A stretch of 64,000 nt of DNA. It comes from Hypericum androsaemum (taxonomy: Eukaryota > Streptophyta > Magnoliopsida > Malpighiales > Hypericaceae). The stretch is taken from positions 12,396,221-12,460,220 of the forward strand of contig OZ023181.1 of NCBI GenBank assembly GCA_963995505.1. The letters run 5' to 3'. The position numbers and the translations under genes are program-made. The notes beneath the pieces are model-generated. The model worked only from the letters and a program-made list of their open reading frames with translations. It ran no database searches and was not told the DNA's origin. Shown here piece after piece: positions 12,690-24,345 of this stretch. Position 1 is the stretch's first letter. Each line of letters begins with the position of its first letter.

Positions 12690-15600
12690 TTGCCTTATCT
12701 TGCCTTTTCAAGCCTTTTCTTGACTTATCTATCCTTTTCTTGCCTTTTCATGCCTTTTCTTACGTTATCTTGCCTTTTGCTTGCCTTATCTTGCCCTTTC
12801 ATTCCTTATATTACCTTTTCTTGCCTTATCTTGCCTTTTCATGACTTTTCTTTCCTTTTTCATGCCTTTTCTTGCCGTTTCTTTCCTTTTCATGCCTTTT
12901 CTTGCCTTTTCAAGCCTTTCTTGCCTTTTCTTTCTTTATCTTTCCATTTCTTGCCTTTTCTTACCTTTTCTTGCCTTATCTTTCCTTCTCTTGCCTTTTT
13001 ATGCCTTTTCCATGCCTTTTTTTCCCTTTTCTTTCCTTATCTTGCCTTTTCCTTGCCTTTTCTTACCTTTTCTCTGCTAATCTTGCCTTTTCTTCGCTTA
13101 ACTTTCATTTTTGTTCCTTTTCTTGCATTTCCTACCGTTTTCTTGCCTCATCTTGCCTAATCTTGCCTTTTCTTTCCTTTTCCTTACCTTTTCTTTCCTT
13201 TTCTTGCAATATTTTGCATTTTCTTTGCTTTTCCTTACCCTTTCTTTCCTTTTCTTGCCTTTTCATGCCTTTTGTTTCCTTTTCCTTGCCTTTTCATTGC
13301 CTTTTCCTTGCCTTTTCATTGCCTTTTCTTGCCTTTTCTTACCTTTTAATTCATTTTCCTTGCCTTTTCCTTCCTTATCATGCCTTTTTCGTGCCTTTTC
13401 TTTCCTTTTCTTGCCTTTTAATGTCTTTTCCTACCTTATCTTTCCTTTTCTTGCCTTTTCATGGCTTTTCTTTCCTTTTCTTGAGTTTTCTTGACTTCTC
13501 TTGCCCTTTCTTGACATTTCATGCCTTTGCCTTATCTTCCTTTTTTTTGTCATATCTTGCCTTTCCATTCCTTATCTTGCCTTTCCTTGCCTTTTCATAC
13601 CTTTACTTGCCTTTTCTTTCCTTTTCTTGCCTTTTCATGCCTTTTCCTTGCCTTTTCTTGCCTTATCTTTCCTTTTCTTGCCTCATCTTTCATTTTCTTT
13701 TCTTTTCTTTTCTTGCCTTTCTTCCCTTATGTTGCCTTATCTTTCCTTTTCTTAACTTATCTTGCCTTTTCTTTCCTTTTCCTTGCCTTTTCTTTCCTTT
13801 TCCTTGCCTTTCCTTTCCTTTTCTTGCCTTTCCTTCCCTTTTCTTGCCTTATATTGCCTTTTCTTGCCTTATCTTGCCTTTTCTTTCTTTTTCTTGCCTT
13901 ATCTTGCCTTATCCTGCCTTTTGATGCCTTTTCCATGCCTTTTCTTGCCTTTTCCTTGCCTTATCTTGCATTATCTTTCCTTATTTTTCCTTTTCTTGCC
14001 TTATTTTGCCTTATCTTTCCTTTTCTTGCCTTTTCATGCCTTTTCTTTCCTTTTCTTGAGTTTTCTTGACTTCTCTTGCCCTTTCTTGACATTTCATGCA
14101 TTTGCCTTATCTTCCCTTTTTTGTCATATCTTGCCTTTCCATTCCTTATCTTGCCTTTCCTTGCCTTTTCATACCTTTACTTGCCTTTTCTTTCCTTTTC
14201 TTGCCTTTTCTTGCCTTATATTTCCTTTTCTTGCCTCATCTTTCATTTTCTTTTCTTTTCTTGCCTTTCTTCCCTTATGTTGCCTTATCTTGCCTTTTCT
14301 TAACTTATCTTGCCTTTTCTTTCCTTTTCCTTGCCTTTTCTTTCCTTTTCCTTGCCTTTCCTTTCCTTTTCTTGCCTTTCCTTCCCTTTTCTTGCCTTAT
14401 ATTGCCTTATCTTGCCTTTTCTTGCCTTATCTTGCCTTTTCTTTCTTTTTCTTGCCTTATCTTGCCTTATCCTGCCTTTTGATGCCTTTTCCATGCCTTT
14501 TCTTGCCTTTTCCTTGACTTATCTTGCATTATCTTTCCTTATCTTTCCTTTTCTTGCCTTATTTTGCCTTATCTTTCCTTTTCATGCCTTTTCGTGCCTT
14601 TTCCTTGCCATTTATTTACTTTTCTTGCCGTATCTTTCCTTTTTTTGCCTTTTCTTGCTTTTCATGCCTTTTCCATGCCTTTTCCTTGCCTTTTCTTGCC
14701 TTATCTTTCCTTTTCCTAGCCTTTTCTTTCCTTTTATTGCCCTTTCTTGCCTAATCTTGCCTTTTTTTGCCTTATCTTACCTTTTCTTGCCTTATCTTAC
14801 CTCATCTTGCCTTTTCTTTCCTTATCTTTCCTTTTCTTGCCTTTTCCATGCCTTTTCTTTCCTTTTCCTTTCCTTTTCTCGCCTTATCTTTCCTTTTCTT
14901 GCCTTTGCTTGCCTTTTCTTGCCTTATCTTCCCTTATCTTGCATTTTCTTACCTTTTCTCGTCTTTTCTTGACTAATCTGTCCTTTTCTTGCCTTTTCTT
15001 GCTTTATCTTGCCTTTTCATTCCTTTCCTTGCCTTTTCTTGCCTTATCTTGCCCTTTCAGTCCTTTTCATGCCTTTTCTTGCCTTTCCTTAACTTTTCAT
15101 GCCTTTTCCTTGCCTTTTCTTACCATTTCTTTTCTTATCTTGCCTTTTCCTTGCCTTTTCTAACCTTTTCTTTCCTTAGCTTTCCTTTTCTTTCCTTTTC
15201 ATGCATTTTCCTTGCCTTTTCTTTCCTTATCTTGCCTTTTCTTCCCTTGTCTTGCCTTATCTTGCCTTTTCTTTCCTTTTCTTGCCTTTTAATGCCTTTC
15301 CCTTGCCTTATCTTGCATTATCTTGTTTTTTCTTGGCTTTTCCTCGCCTTTTCCTCGCCTTTTCTTTCCTTTTCATGCCTTTTCTTGTCTTTTCCTTGCC
15401 TTTTCTTGCATTTTCTTGACTTATCTATCCTTTCCTTGCCTTTTCATGCCTTTTCTTACCTTATCTGCCTTTTGCTTGCCTTATCTTGCCCTTTCATTCC
15501 TTATCTTGCCTTTTCTTCCCTTAACTTGCCTTTTCTTGCCTTACATACCTTTTCTTGCATTTTCGTTCCTTTTATTGCCTTTTCTTTCTTTATCTTGCCT

Positions 15601-17886
15601 TTTCCTTGTCGTATCTTGCATTTTCTTGCCTTTTCTTTTCTTTTCTTATCTTGCCTTTTCATGCCTTTTCCTTGCATTTTCCTTTCCTTTTCTTAGCTTT
15701 TCTTGCCTTTTCTTTCCTTTTTATACCTTTTCCTTGCATTTTCTTCCCATTTCTTTCCTTATCTTGCCTTTTCTTGCTTTTTCCTTGCCTTTTCTTACCT
15801 TTTCTTGGCTTATCTTGCCTTTTCTTGCCTCATCTTTCATTTCCGTTCCTTTTCTTGCATTTCCTTCCCTTTTCTTGCCATATCTTGCCTAATCTTGCAT
15901 TTTCTTTTCTTATCTTGCCTTTTCTTTCCTTTTCCTTGCCTTTTCTTTCCTTTTCTTGCCTTATCTTGCCTTATCTTTCCTTTTCCTTACCCTTTCATTC
16001 CTTTTCTTGCCTTTTCTCACCTTATCTTGCCTTATCTTGCCTTTTCTTGCCTTATCTTGCCTAATTTTCTGTTTCTTTCCTATTCTTTCCTTTTCTTACC
16101 TTTTCATGCCTTTTCATGCCTTTTCTTGCATTTTCATGCCTTTTCTTGCTTTTTCCTTGCCTTTTTTAGCCTTTTCTTTCCTTTTTTTAATCTTTTCTTG
16201 CCATTTTCTTGCCTTATCTTACCTTTTTGTTGCCTTTTCTTGCTTTTCATGCCTTTTTCTTGCCTTTTCCTTGCCTTTTCTTTCCTTTTCGTGCCTTTTC
16301 CTTGCCTTATCTTGTCTTATCTTGCCTTTTCTTACCTTTTCCTTGTCTTTTTTTCCTTTTGTTGCCCTTTCTTGCTTTATCTTGGCATATCTTGCCTTTT
16401 CTTGCCTTTTCTTGCCTTTTCATTCCTTTTCCATGCCTTTTCTTGCTTTTTTTTTCCTTTTCTTGCATTTTCTTTCCTTTTCCTTGCCTTATCTTTCCTT
16501 TTCTTGCCTTTTCTTCCCTTATCTTGCCTTTTCTTGCCTTTTCCTGACATATCTATCCTTTTCTTATCTTTTCTTGGCTTTTGATGCCTTTCCTTGCTTT
16601 ATCTTGCCTTTTCTAGCCTTATCTTGCCCTTTCATTCCTTTCCTTGCCTTTTCCTTACCTTCTCTTGCCTTTCTTTCCTTTTCTTGCCTTTTCATGCCTT
16701 TTCCTTGCATTTTCTTGCCTTTTCATTCCTTATCTTGCCATTTCTTTGCCTTTTCTTACCTTTTCTTGCCTTATCTTTCCCTTTCTTTCCTTTTCATGCC
16801 TTTTCTTTCCTTATCTTGCCTTGCCTTGCCTTATCATGCCTTTTCTTGCCTTTTCTTTCCTTTTCTTGCCTTTTTATGCCTTTTCCTTGCCTTTTCTTAC
16901 CTTATCTTACCTTTTCTTGCCATTTCCTTATCTTATCTTGCCTTTTCCTTGCATTTTCCTTGCCTTTTCTTTCCTTTTATTGCCTTATCTTGCCTTTTCC
17001 TTTCCTTTTCTTTTCTTTTCATGCCTTTTCATGCCTTTTCTTACCTTATCTTTCATTTTCCTACCTTTTCATGCCTTTTCCACGCCTTTTCTTGCCTTTC
17101 CTTTCATTTTCTTGCCTTTTCTTTCCTTTTCCTGCCTTATCTTTCCTTTAGTTGCCTTTGTTTGCCTTTTCTTGCCCTTTCATGCCTTTTTTTCCCTTAT
17201 CTTACCTTTTCTAGCCTTATCTTGCCCTTTCATTCCTTATCCTGCCTTTTCTTACCTTTTCTTGCCTTTTCTTGCCTTATTTTGCCTTATCTTTCCTTTT
17301 CTTGCCTTTTCTTTCCTTTTCTTACCTTATCTTGCTTTTCTTACCATTTCAAGCCTTTTCTTGCCTTTTCATGCCTTTTCGTGCCTTTTCCTTGCCATTT
17401 CTTGACTTTTCTTGCCCTATCTTTCCTTTTTTTTGCCTTTTCTTGCTTTTCATGCCTTTTCCTTGCCTTTTCTTGCCTTATCTTGCCTTTTCCTAGCCTT
17501 TTCTTTCCTTTTCTTGCCCTTTCTTGCCTAATCTTGCCTTTTTTTGCCTTATCTTTCCTTTTCTTGCCTTTTCTTGCCTTATCTTACCTTATCTTGCCTT
17601 TTCTTTCCTTATCTTTCCTTTTCTTGCCTTATCTTTCCTTTTCTTGCCTTTGCTTGCCTTTTCTTGCCTTATCTTCCCCTATATTGCATTTTCTTGCCTT
17701 TTTTCTTGCCTTTTCTCGCCTTTTCTTGACTTATCTGTCCTTTTCTTGCCTTTTCATGCTTTTTCTTGCCTTTTCTTGCTTGATCTTGCCCTTTCATTCC
17801 TTTCCTTGCCTTATCTTGCCCTTTCATTCCTTTTCATGCCTTTTCTTGCCTTTCCCTAACTTTTCATGCCTTTTCCTTACCTTTTC
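12690..17886. repeat. Higher-order satellite period of about 2.7-2.8 kb
   Basis: A marker block containing CTTTTGCTTGCC followed by CCCTTTCATTCC occurs near 12774, 15470 and 37769. Removing element G and one TSD, the spacings are about 2,696 and 2,843 bp. A second marker, TTAGTTGCCTTTGTTTGCC, near 17152 and 39395 gives about 2,787 bp. The unit therefore continues across the G insertion to about 40 kb. Confidence 0.7.
13490..14560. repeat. Higher-order satellite duplication, about 575-bp period
   Basis: A block of about 575 bp occurs twice in tandem. Marked variants include CCCTTTCTTGACATTTCATG (about 13504 and 14079) and CTTTTGATGCC (about 13918 and 14476). A dispersed copy of the same block lies at 6780-7300, at an offset of about 6,890 bp from 13670-14190. 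Confidence 0.8.
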
Positions 17887-18352
17887 TAGCGGAGCACAAC
17901 GAAGCGTGAGCGAAATCTCGAAGATGGAAAACGTGAAAGTGAAAGGAATACGATAGCTTTGCAACTTCCGAAGCTAAGCTAAAGGTTGCTGAAAATAATT
18001 CCAGTGGCCAACTAGGACAAATCGAATAAGAAACACGGAAAACACTCCGCAATAATGTGCTCTTCAAGGAGTTTTTGGATTCAAATTCAGCTGTCTTTAT
18101 TCAATCAATAGCAAGCTTATAAAGAGGCGGATTTTAAGGCTACAATGAAGGCATTCACGAGCTGGAATTCCCTGTCTACCTTCTGGCCGTTAGAAGCACT
18201 TTAACCCCTCTAATAAATGACATTAACTTGTCTTATTTAAGCTATGCTAACGGTCCAAACAACTGTCCAGCTTACATGGGAACCATGCGCACGTAATCTT
18301 CATGCAAAGCCATGCACACGTTTCCTTTTTATTCTTCATGCTTCCTACGCCA
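17887..18352 (-). repeat. 3' LTR of element G
   Basis: 466 bp, about 97% identical by eye to the LTR at 36884-37337. It carries a 12-bp segment near 18257-18268 that the other LTR lacks. The polypurine tract on the minus strand adjoins it at 18353-18365. Confidence 0.93.
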
Positions 18353-18365
18353 TCCTCCCCTTCTT
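18353..18365 (-). promoter_or_regulatory. Polypurine tract of element G
   Basis: AAGAAGGGGAGGA on the minus strand, directly against the 3' LTR. This is the expected primer site for plus-strand DNA synthesis. The same sequence precedes the 3' LTR of element F. Confidence 0.85.
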
Positions 18366-18375
18366 GAGAAAGATG

Positions 18376-19476
18376 CTAGTCCCGAGCAGTCAGCCTACTT
18401 GGCATTGGTAGCGAATCAAAATAAGGAGTCAAATCCGCGATGTTGAAGGTCTTGGATACCCCGAATTCCTCCAGAAGGTCGATCACATAGGCATTATCAT
18501 TGACGCGCCTCAAAACCTTGTAAGGACCAAATTTCATCGCCTGAAGTTTGCCTCCCATGTTGGAGGGCATCCGCTCCTTCCGAAAGTATACCATCACTTG
18601 TTCTCCGGGCTGGAACAGTTGTTGTTTTCTTCTTGAATCTATTCTCTCTTTCTCTTTGGCATAAGTGGTCTCCAATCTCTTCTTCACAGCTTCTAGGACT
18701 GATTGCACATGCTCAGCAAACGTGATGGCAGCAAGATTAGCTCGATTTGGCCTCGGCACGGTTGACACATCCACAAGGTGATTTGGAACCTTTGTGTAGA
18801 CCAAGGAAAAAGGTGATTTGCCTGTAGATCGGTGGACCGCGCCGTTGTATGCAAATTCTGCGATAGGTAGAGCTAGATCCCATTGCCTCTGCCTCTCGTG
18901 ACACAAACTCCGCAAGAGGTTACCAAGGGTGCGGTTGGTTGCTTCGGTCTGGCCATCCGTTTGTGGGTGTGCGGTGGTGCTAAACTGAAGAGTTGCGTCA
19001 AACATCCTCCAAAGTGTCTTCCAAAAGCTGGCAAGAAACTTCGTGTCACGATCTGAGGTGATTGACTTCGGCACCCAGTGCAAGCGAACCACTTCTCTAA
19101 AGAAATGCTTGGCCACAGCATGCGCATCGTTGGTCTTCTTGCAAGCAATGAAGTGCGCCATCTTTGATAACCTGTCAACCACAACAAAAATAGAGTCTGA
19201 TCCACGTGGTGTGCATGGCAAACCAAGCACGAAATCCAAGCTGGTGTTATGCACGGTTCCCTTCGTTTCTTGGCACACTCGGCAATGCTTCACAAATTTA
19301 GCAACTCCCTTTGCCATCTTCGGCCAATAGAACCTCTCTTGCAAGGATGCTAGAGTTTTATCACGACCAAAATAAGCTGAAAGAGCTCCTCCATGCATCT
19401 CCCACATTAATTGGTCTCGTAAAGAAGTGCTCGGAATACACAGCTGGTTTCCCTTCATCAAGTAACCATCCTGCAA
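18376..19476 (-). pseudogene. Element G integrase region, broken
   Basis: The minus-strand frame of 366 codons reads from the end of RNaseH into integrase. It has the zinc-binding HHCC region (HGGALSAYFGRDKT, then HCRVCQ), then LDFVLGLP, SDRDTKF and [10 protein letters not shown] with the D, D and E catalytic positions, then [18 protein letters not shown] and the end [13 protein letters not shown]. Compared with E and F, about 16-17 residues between HNT and LDFVLGLP are missing in frame, and the M before the first catalytic D is L. No chromodomain follows. An upstream stop at about 19495 separates it from RT-RNaseH. Confidence 0.9.
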
Positions 19477-19494
19477 GAAAAAGTCTTTGAAACC

Positions 19495-20838
19495 TCAACC
19501 ATCCTTGCACTTGATCCATATCTCACCAAAATCATCATCCTTTTCGTACAGTTCACGCAAACATTCAAAAGCCATGATCATGCCTCGCAATTCAGTAAGC
19601 AAAAGAACCCTTCTACTCAAAGCATCCGCAACTACGTTCTGAGCTCCACTTTTATGCACAATCTTGAAAGGAAATTTTTGTAAATACGTACACCATCGTG
19701 CATGCATGGGATTACTTAACTTCGACTGATCATGCAAGAATTTCAATGCCCTATGGTCAGTGTAAAGCACGAACTCCTTACCAACCAAATAGTGCTCCCA
19801 CGTCTTTAGAGCTCGAAAAACCGCGTAGAACTCTTTTTCATAGGTCGTCCACTTTTGCCTTGGCTCGCTTAGCTTCTCACTGAAATATGCGAGCGGCCTC
19901 TTCTCTTGGGACAAAACAGCTCCTATCCCGAGTCCAGATGCGTCCACTTCTACTTCAAATAGCTTCGCAAAATCTGGAAGTGCAAGAACGGGTGCGATGC
20001 TCAGCTTCTCCTTTAGCCGCAAGAAAGCTTGCTCGGCTTCCTCTCCCCACACAAAGGGAACATTCTTCTTGAGTAGGGACGTAAGTGGGGCTGCAATCAT
20101 GCTGAAATCCCTTATAAACCTCCGATAGAAGGTGGCCAGTCCAAGGAAACTCCTCGTTTGACTCACATTCGAGGGTGCGGGCCAGGAACTGATTGCATCA
20201 ACCTTGGCTTGATCTACGTGAATTCCTTCCTTGCCAACAACGAACCCCAAGAAGAACAACCTCTCCTTCCAGAAGCTACATTTCTTCAAGTTCATATACA
20301 ACTTGTTGCTTTGAAGAGCTGTGAACACTTCTTTCAAATGCACGATGTGATCTTCCTCGGTCTTGCTATACACGAGGATGTCATCGAAGTACACCACAAC
20401 GTACTTGTCAAGAAAAGGCTTCAAGACTTGGTGCATCAATCTCATGAACGTGCTCGGCGCGTTGGTCAGACCAAATGGCATCACGAGCCATTCATACAAT
20501 CCATCCCTCGTCTTAAAGGCAGTCTTCCACTCATCTCCGGGTCAGATTCTGATCTGATGGTACCCGCTTCGGAGATCAATCTTGGTGAAAATAGTGGCAC
20601 CACTCAGATTGTCCAACATGTTATTGAGCCGTGGAATTGGGAATCGATACCCGATAGTAATCTTGTTGATGGCACGACTGTCTATACACATCCTCCACGT
20701 TCCATCCTTCTTAGGCACGAGAAGGGCTGGAACTCCACAAGGACTCAAGCTTTCCTGCACGTAGCCACTGTTTAGGAGATCTTGGACTTGTTCTCTTAGA
20801 ATCTGATTCTCCTTAGGACTCATCCTGTAGTGCGGCAA
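19495..20838 (-). pseudogene. Element G reverse transcriptase and RNase H, broken
   Basis: Two consecutive minus-strand frames (20838-20542 and 20499-19495) cover RT and RNaseH. The first carries [17 protein letters not shown] and [13 protein letters not shown] and then meets a TGA near 20540. The second carries [20 protein letters not shown], the catalytic YFDD (about 20380-20391), and RNaseH blocks [30 protein letters not shown] and VVADALSRR. With stops near 20540 and 19495 no continuous polymerase can be made from this copy. Confidence 0.92.
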
Positions 20839-20877
20839 GTTTGGAAGAGTGGCTCCCGGAATGAGATCAATTTGATG

Positions 20878-21572
20878 TTAAATGTCTCTTAAAGGAGGTA
20901 ACCCCTCGGGCAAGTCTTCTTTCACCACTTCTGGCAATAATTCGAACAGCTTCAAAACCTGATCAGGTAAAGGCTTCTCCTCCTCTAATTCGTGTAATGA
21001 AGAGTGCTTCATCACGAAAAGATGGCACCAATCCGAGGCATTCAAGGTATCCACGAACTCGCTAGAAAAAGACACCATCGTGACCAACTGCAATGTACTG
21101 TTTGATTGCGCTTTCCCTTGCTTCGGCTTCTTAGGGAGTAGAGTGAACTGCTTACTTCCCTTTTGCACCTCGTACGTGTTCTCCTTGCCTTTGTGCACTG
21201 CTTGATTATCAAATTCCCACGGTCTGCCTAACAGAATGTGGCAAGCATCCATTTCAAGCACGTCACAATTCACCACGTCTTGAAACTTGCCTATCTTGAT
21301 CAGGACAGTGCACTTGGTGCTGACTTTGATTCCTCCTCCGGAGCGAATCCAACCAATGGAGTAGGGTACGGGGTGCGGTGTAACTTGCAATCCAAGCTTC
21401 TCCACGATCTGCTTGCTAATAAAGTTTTCTTGACTCCCTCTGTCAATAATCACTTCACACACTTGATCACCAACATGGCATCGCGTGCGAAACAGGTTGT
21501 GCCTTTGGGAGTCGTCTTTCGTATTCGTGGTCAATGTAAGCTTTCGCAAGACACTACAATACTCATCATCAT
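20878..21572 (-). pseudogene. Element G protease region, interrupted by C1
   Basis: The minus strand encodes the aspartic protease segment [20 protein letters not shown] followed by RGSQENF. The usual gypsy DGGS-type active site here reads DRGS. Downstream come CHILLGRPWEFDNQAVH and the linker to RT ending LPPLRDI, where a TAA stops the frame at 20878. On the other side the frame is cut by the 3' end of C1 at 21573. The upstream continuation lies at 35579. Confidence 0.9.
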
Positions 21573-22201
21573 TGATGTGAATCTTGTTACGGATCCACGC
21601 GAAAGCCGGATCTTTCTACGTTCAGATTGATGGAAATCTCGACCCGTTGTTTGCACCTTTGCAAGAACCTCGGTATGAACAACCTCGACCCGCTGCTGTA
21701 GGGAAACAAGAACCTTGAATTGATGAAGACACCACAAACGGTGATGTAGATCCGCTTGATAAGTCGAAGGTGAACGAACGGAATCCCTCCGCTGTGTTCG
21801 AACAGTTCCGAAGAACCAAGAGAGCAAAGCCCACGTTTTTTGTACTCAAATTATTCTCCTCATTCTCATTGATAAAGCCTTTATATATAGGAAGATTGTT
21901 ACAAAAAGAATCCTAGTTAAATAAAACTTCTAACTAGATAAATATGACTTAAAAAGGGAAACTAAAAAGGAAAATAACTCTAATCCTACTAGGAATACTC
22001 AAAACGTGATTATCTCATAATTGACTTCCTAAATAGACTAGAACTCCTAATAAAACGAAATTATCTTTTTTTGTAACTTCCTAAACAGAATAGAACTCAT
22101 GTAAAATAAAATTAACAAATAATTAACTTACTAAATAGACTTTGAAACTCAAAAACAAATTATTAAATAATTATGGCTTCTTGCAGATCTAATTCATATC
22201 A
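21573..22201 (-). repeat. 3' LTR of element C1 (C-type)
   Basis: 629 bp, near-identical to 34950-35578. On the minus strand the TATA-like CCTATATATAAAGGC is near 21875-21889, and the conserved core CTTATCAAGCGGAT lies about 115 bp further downstream. The same LTR type is the right-hand LTR of D (61128-61755). Confidence 0.95.
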
Positions 22202-22336
22202 TTCCCCTCCTCTTCAAATGGATTTGTCCTCCAATCCTTGCATTCGTCATACTTTTTCCAATTCACGATCATGCTTGAACAAGTCTTGGAACGTCTGGGT
22301 TGAACTTGATATCTTCCATCCCAACAAAATAGATAC
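22189..22336 (-). CDS. C1 ORF, 3' segment (unknown function)
   Basis: Final part of the C1 ORF on the minus strand, cut from the rest by element F. It encodes a stretch corresponding to LFCW...RYQVQPRRSK of D, then KDWRTNPFEEEGND across the polypurine tract (22202-22214), and stops two residues inside the LTR (22189-22191). The last dozen residues match the end of A-type pol ([13 protein letters not shown]), so this 3' module is shared with the autonomous family. Confidence 0.8.
22202..22214 (-). promoter_or_regulatory. Polypurine tract of C1
   Basis: AAGAGGAGGGGAA on the minus strand directly before the 3' LTR. It is identical to the tracts of A, B1, D and the remnant at 6474-6486. Confidence 0.88.
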
Positions 22337-22822
22337 TGATGTAGGACATCTTTATTTTCTCACGTTTGAATAAGTGCGTTTGTGCACATCATACCTGGTT
22401 GTGTTGACCTTGGTTTCTTTACGTATGCATGGCTGGATGTAACGTGTGCATGCAGCCATTAGATGTGCGGAATAAATGCCTTTAAGGCCTTAGCTAGCAT
22501 TTGTGACGCCTTTAAGGCGTTAGTTATCATTTGTGGCAGCTGGAAGGATTTGTAACTGCCACCGTCGTTTGAAAGGTCTTGCTTGGCCTATTTAAACTCG
22601 TTTTCCTGAATAAAGAAGACAGATTTTAATCCCAAAACTTCCGTGAGTTTAGCTCCCTTTTATGCATGGATTTGCATATGTCGTGTTAGAGTCTTTGCCC
22701 TTTGCTGGCTGCCTAAACTTTTAGGCCAATCTTCAATCAAATTCGGAAGGATTTGGCTGAAGGTTTATCTTGTTGGTCCGAACTCAGTTCCAAGTTTGTC
22801 CGCTACGTTTCTAGCTACGTCA
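22337..22822 (+). repeat. 5' LTR of element F
   Basis: 486 bp. TATTTAAA at 22589-22596 is a possible TATA box, and AATAAA lies at 22609-22614. The internal pair GCCTTTAAGGCCTTAG and GCCTTTAAGGCGTTAG near 22469 and 22508 is a short direct duplication. Confidence 0.95.
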
Positions 22823-22824
22823 AG

Positions 22825-22836
22825 TGGTATCAGAGC
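22825..22836 (+). promoter_or_regulatory. Primer-binding site of element F (initiator tRNA-Met type)
   Basis: TGGTATCAGAGC two bases after the 5' LTR. It is complementary to the 3' end of plant initiator tRNA-Met, the usual minus-strand primer in these elements. Confidence 0.92.
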
Positions 22837-22995
22837 CTGAATACGATCAGATCAATTCCCATATTGATCGGGAGTGAATGCTATCACCTAGTGAGTTTGA
22901 GAGAGCCCCATCTACGAACCGATCCACAAGACTTTGTGATCTCCTGATCCAAGTCTCATTCTTACCCACCTAGCACCACCAAAATCCGTTGCAAT

Positions 22996-24345
22996 ATGGC
23001 CGATCCTAATGACACTCCAAGACCCGATATGAACCAGAGATTCACTCAAATGGAGGCGGCAATTCAGGCCATCCTTACCCGCCTGGACAACCTCGCGGTG
23101 CAACCCCCTCCAGCTGGGGTACGTAATGAACAAAGAGAGGAAGAGGAGGATGTAGATTCTGATGCTACCCTTAATGTGAGAAGGGCAGGGAGAGTGTTGA
23201 GGGGACGAGGTAGAGGAGGTGGTAGACACGGTGATCTGGGACGTGTTCCTGGAAGAGAAGTCTATAGGGAGGATTATGAGCGCGGAGGAGAATATAGAAG
23301 GGTGGATCGTCCTTTCAAAATGAACATAGAGAAATTCTATGGTGATGCGGACGTAGAAGGCTTTCTCAACTGGTTGGACTCGGTGGAAAAATATTTTGAT
23401 TGCATGCAACTCACGGAAGAACAGAAGGTGAGCTACGTAGCCTTCAAGCTAGAGTCCGGAGCTGCCGTGTGGTGGAGGAAGGAACAAGAGTCTCGTAGGA
23501 GAAGAGGAGATCTACCAATCAGAGACTGGCCGACCATGGAGCAAGCCTTGAGGGAGAGGTTTTTGCCAGTGGACTACCATCAGACCCTCTACAGTCAATT
23601 CCTTACGTGCACTCAAGGAAATCGTTCGGTGGAAGAGTACATGACTGAATTCATGAGGTTGGCGTCGAGGAACGATGTGGAAGAGAATGAGGATCAGATG
23701 ATTGCACGGTTTGTTGAGGGCCCAAGTTATGAGATCAAGAGCAAGATGGAGTTTGACACGTTTTTGTTTTTCAACGATGCGTGTGCCAAGGCACGTAAGA
23801 TAGGGGCTGCCTTGAGGAAGAAGAAAGTGGTGCCAACTCGTTTTTCAGGCCCTGGTCAGATGTCCACCGTTGCAAGAGGAGGAGTGGAGAGGAGTGCACC
23901 TCACGCATCCGAGCCTAAACCCCTTCCAAGCAAGCCTGCCCCTGTGGTAGCATCAAGGAAAGGTAAGGAAGTGGCATCAAGTTCCTCAAACTTTCGTTGT
24001 TTTAAGTGCAATGAGATGGGACACAAATCCAGCGAATGCCCTAGAAGGAAATTTAACCAATTGTGTGAAAAGGAAAATTCGGATGAAGAGCAGGCTGGAT
24101 CCTACCTTTGTGCACCCGTAGGAGGAAGTAGTGAGGAGGAGGATGAAATGTCCGAAGAAGGGGAGGAGTATTGTGGTGTTATGCGGAAGCTGGTTTTGAC
24201 AACCTCAAAAGGTAACGAGTCTCAACGTCACAATTTGTTTCGGACTCGATGCCATGTAGGAGAGGAGGTGTGCCCGCTCTTTTGGTACCCAAGAAGGATG
24301 GTACGTGGAGAATGTGTGTGGACAGTCGAGCAATCAACAAAATAA
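22996..24345 (+). CDS. gag: Element F gag protein (C-terminus altered by deletion)
   Basis: A 449-codon frame starting MADPNDT, the same start context as gag of E and G. It has an N-terminal coiled region, an RG-rich stretch (about residues 70-95), and the retrotransposon gag core around [20 protein letters not shown] and [24 protein letters not shown] zinc knuckle [14 protein letters not shown] lies near residue 334, followed by an acidic segment. After [15 protein letters not shown], where protease should follow, the frame jumps into an out-of-phase reading of RT sequence and stops at 24345. The capsid part looks complete, so particle formation from this gene is conceivable. The last ~25 residues are a deletion artefact. 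Confidence 0.9.
   Translation: MADPNDTPRPDMNQRFTQMEAAIQAILTRLDNLAVQPPPAGVRNEQREEEEDVDSDATLNVRRAGRVLRGRGRGGGRHGDLGRVPGREVYREDYERGGEYRRVDRPFKMNIEKFYGDADVEGFLNWLDSVEKYFDCMQLTEEQKVSYVAFKLESGAAVWWRKEQESRRRRGDLPIRDWPTMEQALRERFLPVDYHQTLYSQFLTCTQGNRSVEEYMTEFMRLASRNDVEENEDQMIARFVEGPSYEIKSKMEFDTFLFFNDACAKARKIGAALRKKKVVPTRFSGPGQMSTVARGGVERSAPHASEPKPLPSKPAPVVASRKGKEVASSSSNFRCFKCNEMGHKSSECPRRKFNQLCEKENSDEEQAGSYLCAPVGGSSEEEDEMSEEGEEYCGVMRKLVLTTSKGNESQRHNLFRTRCHVGEEVCPLFWYPRRMVRGECVWTVEQSTK

Larger units (their letters stand above)
6773..17886. repeat. Decamer satellite array, block 2
   Basis: About 11.1 kb of the same 10-bp satellite in the same orientation as block 1. It contains higher-order duplications (7880-9830; 13490-14560; a copy of 6780-7300 at 13670-14190; a period near 2.7 kb from about 12.7 kb onward). 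It ends at the TSD of element G (TTTTC, 17882-17886). No coding or RNA gene was seen. Confidence 0.97.

Noticed and set aside
21238..21849. Small frames such as those with VGFALLVLRNCSNTAEGF (also near 35000, 42309, 44264, 55010, 59744 and 61467)
   Set aside because: They are repeated copies of the R-U5 region of B- and C-type LTRs. They track LTR copies and lack any independent coding support.
22825..22836. Possible tRNA fragment at TGGTATCAGAGC sites
   Set aside because: Only 12 bases, placed just after LTRs. These are primer-binding sites, and no tRNA cloverleaf surrounds them.
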